Source of the DNA: Desulfomicrobium macestii
GTDB taxonomy: Bacteria; Desulfobacterota; Desulfovibrionia; Desulfovibrionales; Desulfomicrobiaceae
Length of the DNA stretch: 64,000 nucleotides
Reading direction: 5' to 3'
NCBI RefSeq assembly: GCF_014873765.1
Contig: NZ_JADBGG010000026.1
Span: 1-64,000 of the forward strand
The notes under the pieces: generated by a model
What the model saw: the letters and a program-made list of their open reading frames with translations, nothing else
What the model was told of the DNA's origin: nothing
Databases searched by the model: none
Part shown: positions 8,406 through 17,692 of the stretch, one piece after another
Layout: every line of letters starts with the position of its first letter
Position numbering within the stretch: the first letter of the stretch is position 1
Made by a program: the position numbers and the translations under genes

Positions 8406-9755
8406 TCACCGTCCGACGTTTTGCACTTCTTCGTTGGCCTTTTCCACCATCGCCCTCAGGTCCTCGTCTGGGAAACGGCTCAGGTTCACCCACAGGCTCT
8501 GGGTCATGGCGTCGCGCAGCTGGAGCATGAACCCCTCCTCGTCCTGCAGCATTCCTTTGGCGCGTAGGCTTTTGTAGAGCCTCGTTCCGGGGAACGGGAG
8601 CGGATACTGGAAATACCCGGGGATGCCGAGCCGCTTCGCGGCCTCGATGGTCTTTCGCAGCGATTTGGCGTCGTCGCCGGGGAACCCGTAGAGGAGGCCC
8701 ATGTACGAGGGGGCCATCCCGTATTCCTTCAGCAGCGACAGGGCGTTGAACAGCTGCTCCGAGGTCACTCCCTTGCCCATCTCCTCCAGGATGCGGTCGT
8801 CGAACGACTCCACGCCGATGGAGATCTCATAGAAGTTGGAGTTGTTCATCTCCTCGATCACTTCCCTGTCGAGCAGGTCGGCGCGCGCGCCGCCCACCCA
8901 GAAATAGGTGTCCGGAAGCTCCTTCCTGGCCGTGCGGCAGAAGTCGAACAGCCATTTCCGGTTTGCGTTGAACGTCTCGTCGTAGAAAGCGATGTTGTTC
9001 ACGTTGAACCGCTTGCGGACGTACTTGATGTGCTCGACGACGTAATCGACGCTGTGCACGGTGACCTTGTTGCCGTAGTTGCGGTAGCAGAAGCTGCACT
9101 TGAAGGGGCAACCCCGCCGGGAGAACATGATGAAGTAGTTGCTCACGTCGGAGTGGGGAATCCCCCGCTGGTCGCAGTAGCTCAGCAGCGACGGGCGCTT
9201 GGCGGTGGCATTGACGTAATAGTCCATGTCAACGAGGTCGTAGCCCGGAAACGGCACGTCATCCAGGTTCTCCATGCGCCGGGCCGGGCCCTGCACGAAC
9301 TCGTCGCCTTTCATCCAGGCCACGTTGGGGATTCCCTCGAGGGAGCCCCCTGAGATCAGGGCGTTGCACAGCTCAACGATGCTCACCTCGCCCTCGCCGA
9401 CCATGACCACATCCAGGGGAAGGTACTTGAGCACCACGTCCGGGCAAGGGGTGGCAAAACTGCCGCCGCCGATAAGGCGCGCTTCGGGCTGGTGTCTGCG
9501 GACCACGTCGCATAGCCATTTGATGTAGTAATAGACTGTCGTCATGCCGCTGAAGCCGACGATCTTCGCCGTGTTCTTTCTGAAGAAGTCCTCGACCTCC
9601 TCCTGTGGCGGACGATGGACGTTCAGGTCCAGCAGGCGCACGCGTAATCCGGCGTCCTTAAGTATCCGCCCAAGGTACATCACGCCGAAGGGCGGGTCCG
9701 TGGCACGGAAGTTCTTCATGATCGGGGGGTAGACCAAAATAACGTCGTAATCCAT
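8406..9755 (-). CDS. B12-binding-type radical SAM protein
   Basis: A 449-residue protein. The first ~140 residues (DVILVYPP..., SGMTTVYYY, GGGSFATPCPDVVL, GEGE) form the cobalamin-binding-like domain typical of P-methylase/BchE-type enzymes. The radical SAM core follows, with RRGCPFKCSFCYRN near residues 217-230 supplying the CxxxCxxC cluster ligands. Members carry out methylation at unactivated carbon or phosphorus, ring formation and other radical reactions. The ATG at 9755 is preferred over an upstream TTG because AAGGAT sits just before it. In this glycan operon it may modify a sugar, lipid carrier or peptide; the substrate is unknown. Confidence 0.87.
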   Translation of the reverse strand: MDYDVILVYPPIMKNFRATDPPFGVMYLGRILKDAGLRVRLLDLNVHRPPQEEVEDFFRKNTAKIVGFSGMTTVYYYIKWLCDVVRRHQPEARLIGGGSFATPCPDVVLKYLPLDVVMVGEGEVSIVELCNALISGGSLEGIPNVAWMKGDEFVQGPARRMENLDDVPFPGYDLVDMDYYVNATAKRPSLLSYCDQRGIPHSDVSNYFIMFSRRGCPFKCSFCYRNYGNKVTVHSVDYVVEHIKYVRKRFNVNNIAFYDETFNANRKWLFDFCRTARKELPDTYFWVGGARADLLDREVIEEMNNSNFYEISIGVESFDDRILEEMGKGVTSEQLFNALSLLKEYGMAPSYMGLLYGFPGDDAKSLRKTIEAAKRLGIPGYFQYPLPFPGTRLYKSLRAKGMLQDEEGFMLQLRDAMTQSLWVNLSRFPDEDLRAMVEKANEEVQNVGR

Positions 9756-9776
9756 GATCCTTGCCAACCTTGCAGG

Positions 9777-12371
9777 TTAAAACGGGTAGTCGGGGAATTC
9801 TTCCAGGGGCACCACCAGCGTTCGCAAACCGTCCTTCCCGAAGCGGACTTCGTGGGAAAGCCGCGTCCTCCGGCCGTCGCCGTCGAGGCACACCATTTCT
9901 GCGACCGGGTCCGGGCCTGTCATGCAGATGCTCAGGCCCTGGCAGTCCTTCGGCCTAAGGTCGAGGCGGGCTCCCGACAGCACAAGACGAATCCCGGCCC
10001 CGGCGGGTTCGGTATCGATCCTGAGATCCTCGCACATGGCCTGATACGCCAGGAACCGGGAGAGCGGCGCGACCCAGATGCGCCCTTCGTGATAGCGGCG
10101 GGCGAGACGCTCCATGCCCTCGACGGCGTCGTCGGGAAAACACTCCGTCGCGCAGCACACGGCCGCGCCTTCCGCCGTCCTGTCGCATCCCATGTGCTGG
10201 TAGACGACGATGCCGCCCCCCAGGTCTTCGAGATGGGCCAGGTTGCTTTCCGAAAGCTGCCGCCCCAGGCTCCGGACGTCGGGAGCCTGGGGCCGGAGCC
10301 CCCTGAAGCGCCTGAAGCCGAGAACCCGCCGACCGTCGCGGAGGGTGTCATGCACCAGCAGCCGGTTGCCCCAGACGTCGTCCGGGTCGTCGCAGGCGAG
10401 GTCGTCGCGGTACCCGCTCCCGTCCCGGACGCCCAGGCAGAACTTGTTCGTGCAGAAACCGTCCAGCCAGTAGAAGCGGACCCCGGCCCTTTCGAGGAGG
10501 TCGGCATGGTACGCCGGGCTGCCCGGTAGATCCCCCGCCTGGTAGGGATTGGGCCACAGTCCGCCGATATTCTGGCGGTTGTTCGTGTTGCCGTGGTTCG
10601 ACCAGACCTCCATGCGCACGCCCACCCCTTCCAGCTCCCTCAGGGCCGCCTGCGCATGGGCGCGGGTGAACCCGCCCCGGATGTCGAACCCGCCGTAGGC
10701 GTGGATGGTGTCCAGGATGCCGAGGGAGACCAGCTCCCTGAGTTCGTCGGCGTGCTCCCCGTACCTCTCGTGATCCGTCCCGTGGAACAGGGAGAACCCG
10801 CCGTCCTCGTTTTCGTTGAAGAACCACAGGCTGTCGGACACGGGCAGGCCGAGTCCCGCGCCGAACGCCGTCTCGACCCCCCGGTTGTTCAGCCACCGGT
10901 GCAGCTCGCAGAAATGCTCCCAGGAAAAATACTCGCAGTCGTTGGCGAAGGCTAGCCCGGCAACGTACGGGGCGGGCCAGCGGCGGACCGTGAAGGACGA
11001 CCCGCTGCCGGGGACGGGGAAGGTCTTCTCCCGTTCCCCGCGGCCCCACTCCTCGACAAGGGCCAGCCACGCGTCCGGGCCCGGTCCGGCCAGGAGATCC
11101 ACCGAGCGGGAGAGGCGCTCCTCGGAGTACACCTCGCCGTACCACTTCGCGGCGGCCCGGCCCCGGGACTCAAGCCACGCCCTGTCCGTACAGGCCCTTT
11201 CCAGGGCCTGTACGATCTCCTCCCGGCTCTCCGCCTGGATGACCGGGGGACAGGAGGGGTAGCCGAACCGGTTGAAATTGCCGAGGTGGGTCAGGACCGG
11301 CTTCCCCAGGCACATGGCCTCGAAGGAAACCGAGCCGAGCGACCCCACCACGAACTGGTCGACGACCAGGTCGGCGGCGGACATGTAGTCGCGAAGGACG
11401 GGCTTGCTCACCGCCCCGTCCATGATGAGGACCTGCGACGAGATTCCCCGCGCTTCGATGAACGCACGGGCGGCGGCGTAGTCGTCCCCCCAGCCCGCGA
11501 CCACCAGCCGCAGTTCCGGGAACCGGAGGCAGACGTCGGCGAACGCCTCCAGGAACCGGTCGCTCCCCTTCCAGCGGTAGTTGATCCTGGACGGCAGGAA
11601 CGCCACGAGCGCGTCTTCCGGGACGCCCAGCTCGCGCCGGGCCCGGTTCGCGCCCGACGCCCGGGAGAACAGCGGGCGGTTGATGTTGGGCAGAAAGGCG
11701 TACCGGGACTTGCGGACCAGACCGTTCCGCTTCAGGACCCCGTGGATCTCGGCGTCGCAGCCGTACGCCTCGATGACGAAGGCGGGCGATTCCAGGATGC
11801 GCCGGAATAGCGCCGAGGCCACCGGGTCCGTTCCGCCCGCGTCGGCGAGGACCACGCGGATGTCGCCGCCATAGGTGAAATATGCCGTGGGAATGCCCGC
11901 CAGGTATGCGCAGATCGCCGCATTGAGGCCGAAGGCGATCATCGTGTCGTACCCGGAGGCCTCGCGGATGATGGCGGCAAAGCCCTTGGCCGCGCCCCGC
12001 AACAGCGCGACCTGTTCCCCGGGCCATTCCGCGCACAGGGAGGCAATGCGCTCCTCAAGCCAGGCCCAATGCGGCTCGTTCGCCTCCCGGCGCAGGTTTC
12101 CCGTGGCGCGGAGATGGCCGTTGTCCGGCAGGTGCTCGCGGGAAAGACCGGCCCAGTATTCGAGGCCCTGGCGCTGCCGCATGACGTCCTCATAGCCGAG
12201 CCGGAGGGAAACGGCCTCCCAAACGGGCTGCGAAAACGCGAACCGTTCGTTGTCGTCGAGAAACAGCGTCGCCTCGTATCCCAGCCTGCGCAGTTCGCAG
12301 GTCATGTTCCACGCGTTGTTGGCGATGTTGCCGAGCAGGGCGACGCGCGCCTTTCCCTTGCCGCCGCTCAT
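9777..12371 (-). CDS. Fusion of GT4-like glycosyltransferase and polysaccharide deacetylase-like domain
   Basis: An 864-residue two-domain protein. Residues ~1-440 are a GT-B glycosyltransferase, with a donor segment VVDQFVVGSLGSVSFEAMCLG related to the 6088 and 7214 proteins. From ~465 a NodB-like (carbohydrate esterase 4-like) domain begins, with an FANDCEYF segment near 480 in place of the usual TFDD metal-binding motif and SNHGNTNN near 590 in the position of the H-x3-H motif. A single polypeptide might add a sugar and then de-N-acetylate it, but the altered first motif leaves activity uncertain. The start overlaps the stop of the upstream gene by four bases (ATGA). Confidence 0.78.
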   Translation of the reverse strand: MSGGKGKARVALLGNIANNAWNMTCELRRLGYEATLFLDDNERFAFSQPVWEAVSLRLGYEDVMRQRQGLEYWAGLSREHLPDNGHLRATGNLRREANEPHWAWLEERIASLCAEWPGEQVALLRGAAKGFAAIIREASGYDTMIAFGLNAAICAYLAGIPTAYFTYGGDIRVVLADAGGTDPVASALFRRILESPAFVIEAYGCDAEIHGVLKRNGLVRKSRYAFLPNINRPLFSRASGANRARRELGVPEDALVAFLPSRINYRWKGSDRFLEAFADVCLRFPELRLVVAGWGDDYAAARAFIEARGISSQVLIMDGAVSKPVLRDYMSAADLVVDQFVVGSLGSVSFEAMCLGKPVLTHLGNFNRFGYPSCPPVIQAESREEIVQALERACTDRAWLESRGRAAAKWYGEVYSEERLSRSVDLLAGPGPDAWLALVEEWGRGEREKTFPVPGSGSSFTVRRWPAPYVAGLAFANDCEYFSWEHFCELHRWLNNRGVETAFGAGLGLPVSDSLWFFNENEDGGFSLFHGTDHERYGEHADELRELVSLGILDTIHAYGGFDIRGGFTRAHAQAALRELEGVGVRMEVWSNHGNTNNRQNIGGLWPNPYQAGDLPGSPAYHADLLERAGVRFYWLDGFCTNKFCLGVRDGSGYRDDLACDDPDDVWGNRLLVHDTLRDGRRVLGFRRFRGLRPQAPDVRSLGRQLSESNLAHLEDLGGGIVVYQHMGCDRTAEGAAVCCATECFPDDAVEGMERLARRYHEGRIWVAPLSRFLAYQAMCEDLRIDTEPAGAGIRLVLSGARLDLRPKDCQGLSICMTGPDPVAEMVCLDGDGRRTRLSHEVRFGKDGLRTLVVPLEEFPDYPF

Positions 12372-14434
12372 GCCTCATCCTCCCGACGACGTTGCAGGAC
12401 CGCCTCGCGCGAGGGCCACAGGTAGGTTCCGTACTGGCGCGAACGGCGCGTCACCGGAACGACCTCGGCATGGAACGACGAACCGGCTTCACGTTCCGGA
12501 AGGTCGAAGGACGCGCGGCACTCCCCGGTTTCAGCCGAAAGGACGACCCCTTGGGAGTCGCCCTCGTCGAAACGGAGCGCGGGATCGATCCGGCCGTACT
12601 CCCATCCCCTGGAGCGATTGCGGACGACGGCCCGGTACCCGATGACCGCGTCCTGCGGGTTCCCGGCGAGGACCGACGGGGTCCAGGCCAGCTCCAGGCG
12701 GCCGCCCGCATGCCCGAAGGCGGTTATTCGCGGCATCGACGGAAGAAGGCTCCCGGACTCCGGCGTGTAGCTGCCGGACACGGCTCCCCGCCGCTCGGGG
12801 GGCAGGGCGTCCACGTATCCGCGCACCTCGCTGCCGAACACCCCTCTCGACGGGGCGTCGCCGGGCAGGGTCATCCAGCCGGTCGGCGGAAAGCGGTCGA
12901 TGAGCCACGGTTCGCGCCGCACGTCGTCCAGCGTCGGCAGGGTCCCGGCCGGAGTCCTGGGCACGACGCCGTTCTTGAAGGCGTCCGCGTCCGCGATCAC
13001 CCACCTGCCGTCGACTAGCACCTCCGCCGCCACGTGGTTGTGCAGTTGCAGCAACCGTCCAGCGATCCCCGCGAGGCGGCACAGCTCGATGAGCAGCCGC
13101 GACACGTGGCCGCACCGGCCGCGTCCGACGAACAGGGTGCAGAGTGGGGAGGCCGGATCGCCGACCTCGTCCACGGGCTGGCAGATGGGATCGCGATACA
13201 CGGCCCGCTGCACGAATTCGAGAATCGAGACGAAGGCCCCCTCCTCGCCGGGGGCGGATTCGGCCAGGCTCCGAGCGAGGGCTTCGAGATAGCCGTCCCC
13301 GGCGCACCGGGCGCGGAACATGGCTTCGTCGTATAGCCGCCACGGCATGTGCCGTTGGTTGCCGTTGGCCAGGACGGCCCTGCGCGAACGCTCCACGTAC
13401 GCAGGGTTGTCGGCGGCGGACCTAGCGCGCTCGATGAAATATGATGTGCTCGGTTCGGCCCAACAGGTTTCCGGCTTGGTCAGGGTGCACTCCCACACGG
13501 ACAGCCTGCCGTCGTGAAGGTGCGGGTACTTCGGCTCCAGGCGCGGAATCTTCCAGTCCGCCACCAGAAGCCCTTCCCCGTGCCATTGGAAATCCGCCAG
13601 TCCGGCCCGGTCGGCAAGGGCCTCGAATTCTGCGGGCATGTAGGCGCGGGCGGTCTGGAGCGTCCGTTCGAGGTGCTGGGAGTCGGCCACGCACGTGGCC
13701 GCGTCGTACGCGAGGCGCGCCGCGTACTCCTCGCCGCACGTCTCCTGGACGGACCGGACTAGCTCCAGCCCCTGGGACGTCGAGGTGAGTAGCGCCAGGG
13801 CGGTCTGCTCCTCGGGCCGCCCGGTGAAGGGAAGCAGGGCCATGACGGGATTGAGCAGCCTGAGGGAGTCGTGAAGCCCCCCGGCGAAGGCCCGGTGCCA
13901 GTACGTCACGTAGAGGGTGTCCAGGCCGGCTTTCCGGATGTGGGGTTTCTCCCGGCTCATCACGTCCGCCAGGTAATGGCTCCAGCCGTCGGCGTTCAGG
14001 CAGCAGTACACGCGGCCGCCGGGCCTCAGCACCCGGGAGAACTCGGCCAACGCCCTGCCGACGTTCACGAACATGATAACCCCGTAGCAGAAGACGGCGT
14101 CGAACGATCCGTCGGCAAAGGGCAGGCTCTCGATGGAGGAATGGAGAAAATGCATGTTGCGGGCGCCGGCCATGTTGGCTATCCGGCGGGCCTTCTCCAG
14201 GCGGGGCGTGTTGATCTCGACGCCATGCACCGTGTCGAACCGCCGCGAAAGGGCGATGCCCCACTGGCCCATCCCGCATCCCGCGTCGAGCACGGACGAG
14301 CCCTCGAACATGAGCCGGTCCAGTCTGCCGAGATAGTAGTCCAGACCCGGGCCGAACTCCATTTCCATGAATTCCTTGTCGTAGTCCGAGTCGGCCAGCC
14401 CTTTCAGGACGTCGAGCGGGGGGAACTGCATCAT
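12368..14434 (-). CDS. Methyltransferase / transglutaminase-like / Ig-like domain fusion
   Basis: A 688-residue fusion. Residues ~45-175 are a class I SAM methyltransferase (VLDAGCGMGQ at 48-57, LRPGG near 137). Residues ~435-490 match the transglutaminase-like cysteine protease fold, with Cys441 in GRCGHVSRL, His465/467 in LHNHVAAEV and Asp482/484 in WVIADADAF. The last ~120 residues are strand-rich and resemble a fibronectin-type III or Ig-like module. No signal peptide is visible, so it should be cytoplasmic. It overlaps both neighbours by four bases. The association with two radical SAM proteins suggests stepwise modification of a peptide, amide-linked amino acid or glycan; this is inference. 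Confidence 0.75.
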   Translation of the reverse strand: MMQFPPLDVLKGLADSDYDKEFMEMEFGPGLDYYLGRLDRLMFEGSSVLDAGCGMGQWGIALSRRFDTVHGVEINTPRLEKARRIANMAGARNMHFLHSSIESLPFADGSFDAVFCYGVIMFVNVGRALAEFSRVLRPGGRVYCCLNADGWSHYLADVMSREKPHIRKAGLDTLYVTYWHRAFAGGLHDSLRLLNPVMALLPFTGRPEEQTALALLTSTSQGLELVRSVQETCGEEYAARLAYDAATCVADSQHLERTLQTARAYMPAEFEALADRAGLADFQWHGEGLLVADWKIPRLEPKYPHLHDGRLSVWECTLTKPETCWAEPSTSYFIERARSAADNPAYVERSRRAVLANGNQRHMPWRLYDEAMFRARCAGDGYLEALARSLAESAPGEEGAFVSILEFVQRAVYRDPICQPVDEVGDPASPLCTLFVGRGRCGHVSRLLIELCRLAGIAGRLLQLHNHVAAEVLVDGRWVIADADAFKNGVVPRTPAGTLPTLDDVRREPWLIDRFPPTGWMTLPGDAPSRGVFGSEVRGYVDALPPERRGAVSGSYTPESGSLLPSMPRITAFGHAGGRLELAWTPSVLAGNPQDAVIGYRAVVRNRSRGWEYGRIDPALRFDEGDSQGVVLSAETGECRASFDLPEREAGSSFHAEVVPVTRRSRQYGTYLWPSREAVLQRRREDEA

Positions 14435-15807
14435 CGGGCGTACCTGATCTCCGTGATCATATTGCGGACGACCTTGCCGGTCGGCTTGTCTTCCGTTTCA
14501 GCCACGTGGGCCATCCATATGTTGCACTTGTCGCACGCGGGCCACTGCCCGAGGTCGTTGCGGATGAGGGCGCGACGCAGGTCACTGAACGGCTTCCCCA
14601 GCCAGATTTCGGAAAGCGGGGTTTCAGGCACGTCGCCCATGCTTTGCAGGGAGGTGTGAGCCAGCCGTGAAAGGGTCTCACAACAGTAGAGGCACTGCCC
14701 GTCCGGCAGGATGTATATCTCCTGCCACGGGTTGAGGCAGGGCCAGCGTTTGCCGGATTCCTGGATCTTGTTCTGGGCCACGGCGTGTATGGAGGAAAAG
14801 GAGGTGCTGCCGCCGTTGTAGGTCCCCAGGTTGTAGAAGATGGCGCCGTCGGACGAGGCGCACCACTTTTCGGCAAACCGCTCCACCTCGTCCCGGTCCA
14901 GGCCGTCGTTCAGGACGCAGGAGGTGAAGACCGCGAAGTCGGGCGAGCGCCGCTTCGCCTTCTCGATGAACGACAGCACCTGGGACTCGACTTTGGCCAG
15001 GTCGCCGCCCCTGATGCGCGCATAGGTGTCCGGAAGGGCCGCGTCCAGGCTGATGTAAATGCTCGTCAAACCGGCGTCCAGGAGGGCGTCGGCCCGCTCC
15101 TCCGTCAGTAGGACGCCGTTGGTCGTGATGTGCGCCGAAGGACTCCCGGCCTCCCTGGCCCGGCGGATGAACTCCGCCATGTCCGGGTGCAGCAGGGGTT
15201 CCTCGATGTTGCCCACCTTGACCGGCGCGCCCAGGCGTCCCACGTTCCCGGCGATGGAGAACAGCAGGTCGCGATCCATGAACTCGGGCCTGGAGAAATA
15301 ATCCCTGGCGTGGGTGCTCCGGGCCTTCTTCCCGTGGTAGGGGCACATCACGCACGATAGGTTGCACCTGTTGGATACCACGACACTGACCTGCACCGGC
15401 CGGGCGCTCACCGAACCGAAATGGTCGACGAAGTAATGCTCCTGCTCCGTCATGCTCGCGCCCTCCACCCGGTGGAACACCACCCCGGCCTCTCGGCCCA
15501 GACGAAGCGGCGCGAAGGGACGCTTCAGCAGTTCCTCGCGGGGGACGGAGACATGGTCCGGCACCCAGATCATGAGCGGGTCGTATTTTGGAAGCCCGAG
15601 TTCGGAACTCACCGGGATAACCGGCACGAAATAGTTCACGGTGTCCGGCTTCAGCGAGCCGAAAAACGCGGCGATGCTGGTCGGATGCAACGGAGCCGCC
15701 TCCGGGCACAGCAGAAGCTCGCCGCCGAGCGACGACTCCCGTGCCGCCCGGACCAATTCCCCGGAGGGGACACTCTTCCCGCATGAGAGACGCATCATTC
15801 TTGCCAC
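14431..15807 (-). CDS. Radical SAM protein with C-terminal SPASM-like cysteines
   Basis: A 458-residue protein. An N-terminal region of about 140 residues without recognised motifs precedes a radical SAM core with CNLSCVMC near residues 147-154. The C-terminus carries further cysteines (CLNPWQ..., CLYCC, CDKCNIW) in the pattern of SPASM auxiliary cluster domains. SPASM enzymes usually act on peptides, proteins or sugars; no precursor peptide gene is visible nearby. The open frame starts with GTG at 15807; an ATG four codons later (15795) is an equally likely start. It overlaps the methyltransferase-transglutaminase gene by four bases. Confidence 0.85.
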   Translation of the reverse strand: MARMMRLSCGKSVPSGELVRAARESSLGGELLLCPEAAPLHPTSIAAFFGSLKPDTVNYFVPVIPVSSELGLPKYDPLMIWVPDHVSVPREELLKRPFAPLRLGREAGVVFHRVEGASMTEQEHYFVDHFGSVSARPVQVSVVVSNRCNLSCVMCPYHGKKARSTHARDYFSRPEFMDRDLLFSIAGNVGRLGAPVKVGNIEEPLLHPDMAEFIRRAREAGSPSAHITTNGVLLTEERADALLDAGLTSIYISLDAALPDTYARIRGGDLAKVESQVLSFIEKAKRRSPDFAVFTSCVLNDGLDRDEVERFAEKWCASSDGAIFYNLGTYNGGSTSFSSIHAVAQNKIQESGKRWPCLNPWQEIYILPDGQCLYCCETLSRLAHTSLQSMGDVPETPLSEIWLGKPFSDLRRALIRNDLGQWPACDKCNIWMAHVAETEDKPTGKVVRNMITEIRYAR

Positions 15808-15911
15808 CGACCTTCGGGCTACTCATTTACTGCGATCGCCAGGCGGCCGGGATCGGGCGCTGAGCCCATCCCTGTCAGCCCGGCAACATCCTTCATTCAC
15901 GGTGCAAATCA

Positions 15912-16680
15912 TCAAGCCGTTGCTCCACCCCGCATCAGCGACAACGGACGGACGGGCCGGACAATCCGACGGATCAGCCCGGCGCTCACCCTCCAGGCCG
16001 TCAGGTGGAGGTTGCGGTTCGGCGTGGTCCGCTTGATGCCGCCGAACCCGAGATCAGCCAGCCGGCGACCTCCTCGAAGGTGTGGAGGTCGTTGATGGTC
16101 GGCGAGATGGCGTCGAACCAGCCGTGCACCGCCCCTTCGGGGATATGCTCGCGGCAGTACTCCATTTTTTCCGAAAGGGACGTGGACATCGTGGCGAAGC
16201 GGTGCGTGGCGTACATGTTGGCCTCGCGGAACTCGTCGATGGTCCGGGGCTCGCCGTAGAGCATCAGGAACATGCCGCCTCCCGGCCTGATCAGCCGGCC
16301 AAGGGCCTTGACCCCGAGCCGGGTGTTCCCGGTGTGGTGCAGCACCCCGAAGGGCCATACGTAATCGAAGGACTCCTCCTCGAACGGCAGTCCCTGGAGC
16401 ACGTTGCCCTGAGCCGCCACGGCGTCCAAGACCCTCTTCCCCTTGAACCAGTCGGCGTCCAGTCCCGTATGGGCGACGAGATCGCCGTGTCCGTGGCCAG
16501 GAAGTCTCCGGTATTGAGCTGGTCCCACTGGGTGTCGAAGGACTCGGCGGTTTGCTCGACAAAGGCACCGTGTCCGGCCGACTCGGCGAGCAGCTGGCGC
16601 ACGGTTCGCCTCAACGCGCTGCATTCATTGAGAAGATAGCGGATGCATTCGTTTTTGAGAAGTTCCTTTGAATGATCCAT
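15912..16680 (-). pseudogene. Decayed SAM-dependent methyltransferase gene
   Basis: The reading starts at 16680 (MDHSKELLKNEC...) and runs to about 16495. It continues in a second frame through DWFKGKRVLDA and the methyltransferase segments FDYVWPFGVLHHTG and RLIRPGG, then shifts again near 16050 into the frame encoding DLGFGGIKRTT and LHLTAWR, stopping at 15912. Besides the two frameshifts, the VLDA strand is followed at once by a post-motif II segment. About 40-50 residues including the glycine-rich SAM-binding loop are therefore missing. Three lesions make sequencing error alone unlikely. It sits 5 bases downstream of the epimerase gene in the same operon. Confidence 0.85.
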
Positions 16681-16684
16681 CCGA

Positions 16685-17692
16685 CTACTCACTGATCTTT
16701 CGTTTGCGCGCTTCGACCGCTTCCTTGTGGTTTTGACGCCATTCGATGAGGGCTCGCAAACCCTGAGCCAACGGGACTTCCGCTTTGAAGCCGATCTCCC
16801 TGATCGCCTTTTCGGGGCAGCCGACGCGGTTCTTCACGAAGGTCAGGCCGCCGGGCAGGAACTTGATTTCCTGCTTCGAGTCGCGGATGTCCAGAATCAT
16901 TTCGGTTAATTCCTTAATGCTGGTTTTGATGCCGGTGCCGACGTTGTAGAAGGCGTCGGTCGCGTCGGACTGCATGGCGAGCAGGTTGGCGCGGGCGCAG
17001 TCTCCAACGTAAACGAAGTCGTAGGACTGGGAACCGTCGCCGTAGACGACCGGGGCCTTGCCCGCGTCGAGGTTGTCGAGGATCTTCATGATCACCGCGA
17101 TGTACTGGCCCATGTAGTCCTGCCTCGGGCCGTACACGTTCATGTACCGGAGCCCCGCGAAGTCGAACGCCTTGTCCGTGGTCTTGTAGCGGTGGTAAAG
17201 GGAGTGGCACATGGCCTCGCCCGCGATCTTCGTCGCTCCGTAGAAATTGTCGTTGTTTAAGGGATGGTCCTCGGTCATGGGTTCCTGCACAGCGTCGCCG
17301 TACACGGAGGCCGAGGAGGAGTAGACTAGCTTCTTCACACCGTTGTTGAGCATGGCCTCCAGCACGTTGAACGTGCCGCCAATGTTCACATCGAAGGCAG
17401 AACGAGGAAAGTCGTAGCAGTGGCGGAGCCACAACGCGGCGAGGTGGAACACGCCGTCGACGCTCTTCATGGCCGCGTCGAGGATGTCGCGGTGCATTAG
17501 CTCCCCGCCGAGCGGGAAGATCTTGACGCGTGGGTCCCTCAGCGCACCGGCCAGGTTCTCCTCCGAGCCCCGGGTGAAGTTGTCGAAAACGCGGATTTCC
17601 GCCACGTCCTCGCGGGTGAGAAGATCGACCAGATGCGAGCCGATGAAACCGGCACCGCCGACCACAAGAAACGTCTTTCCTTTGATATCCAT
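16685..17692 (-). CDS. NAD-dependent nucleotide-sugar epimerase
   Basis: A 335-residue extended SDR enzyme, starting at the ATG that gives MDIKGKTFLVVGGAGFIGSH. The NAD-binding GGAGFIG motif is at residues 12-18, the catalytic YGATK pair follows SSSASVYG, and the RYMNVYGPRQ segment is typical of UDP-sugar 4-epimerases. The 17 residues upstream in the open frame are Cys/Arg-rich and unlike the family. It probably makes a UDP-hexose, UDP-hexosamine or UDP-uronic acid for the glycan. It lies about 105 bases downstream of the second asparagine synthase gene and just upstream of the broken methyltransferase. Confidence 0.9.
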   Translation of the reverse strand: MDIKGKTFLVVGGAGFIGSHLVDLLTREDVAEIRVFDNFTRGSEENLAGALRDPRVKIFPLGGELMHRDILDAAMKSVDGVFHLAALWLRHCYDFPRSAFDVNIGGTFNVLEAMLNNGVKKLVYSSSASVYGDAVQEPMTEDHPLNNDNFYGATKIAGEAMCHSLYHRYKTTDKAFDFAGLRYMNVYGPRQDYMGQYIAVIMKILDNLDAGKAPVVYGDGSQSYDFVYVGDCARANLLAMQSDATDAFYNVGTGIKTSIKELTEMILDIRDSKQEIKFLPGGLTFVKNRVGCPEKAIREIGFKAEVPLAQGLRALIEWRQNHKEAVEARKRKISE

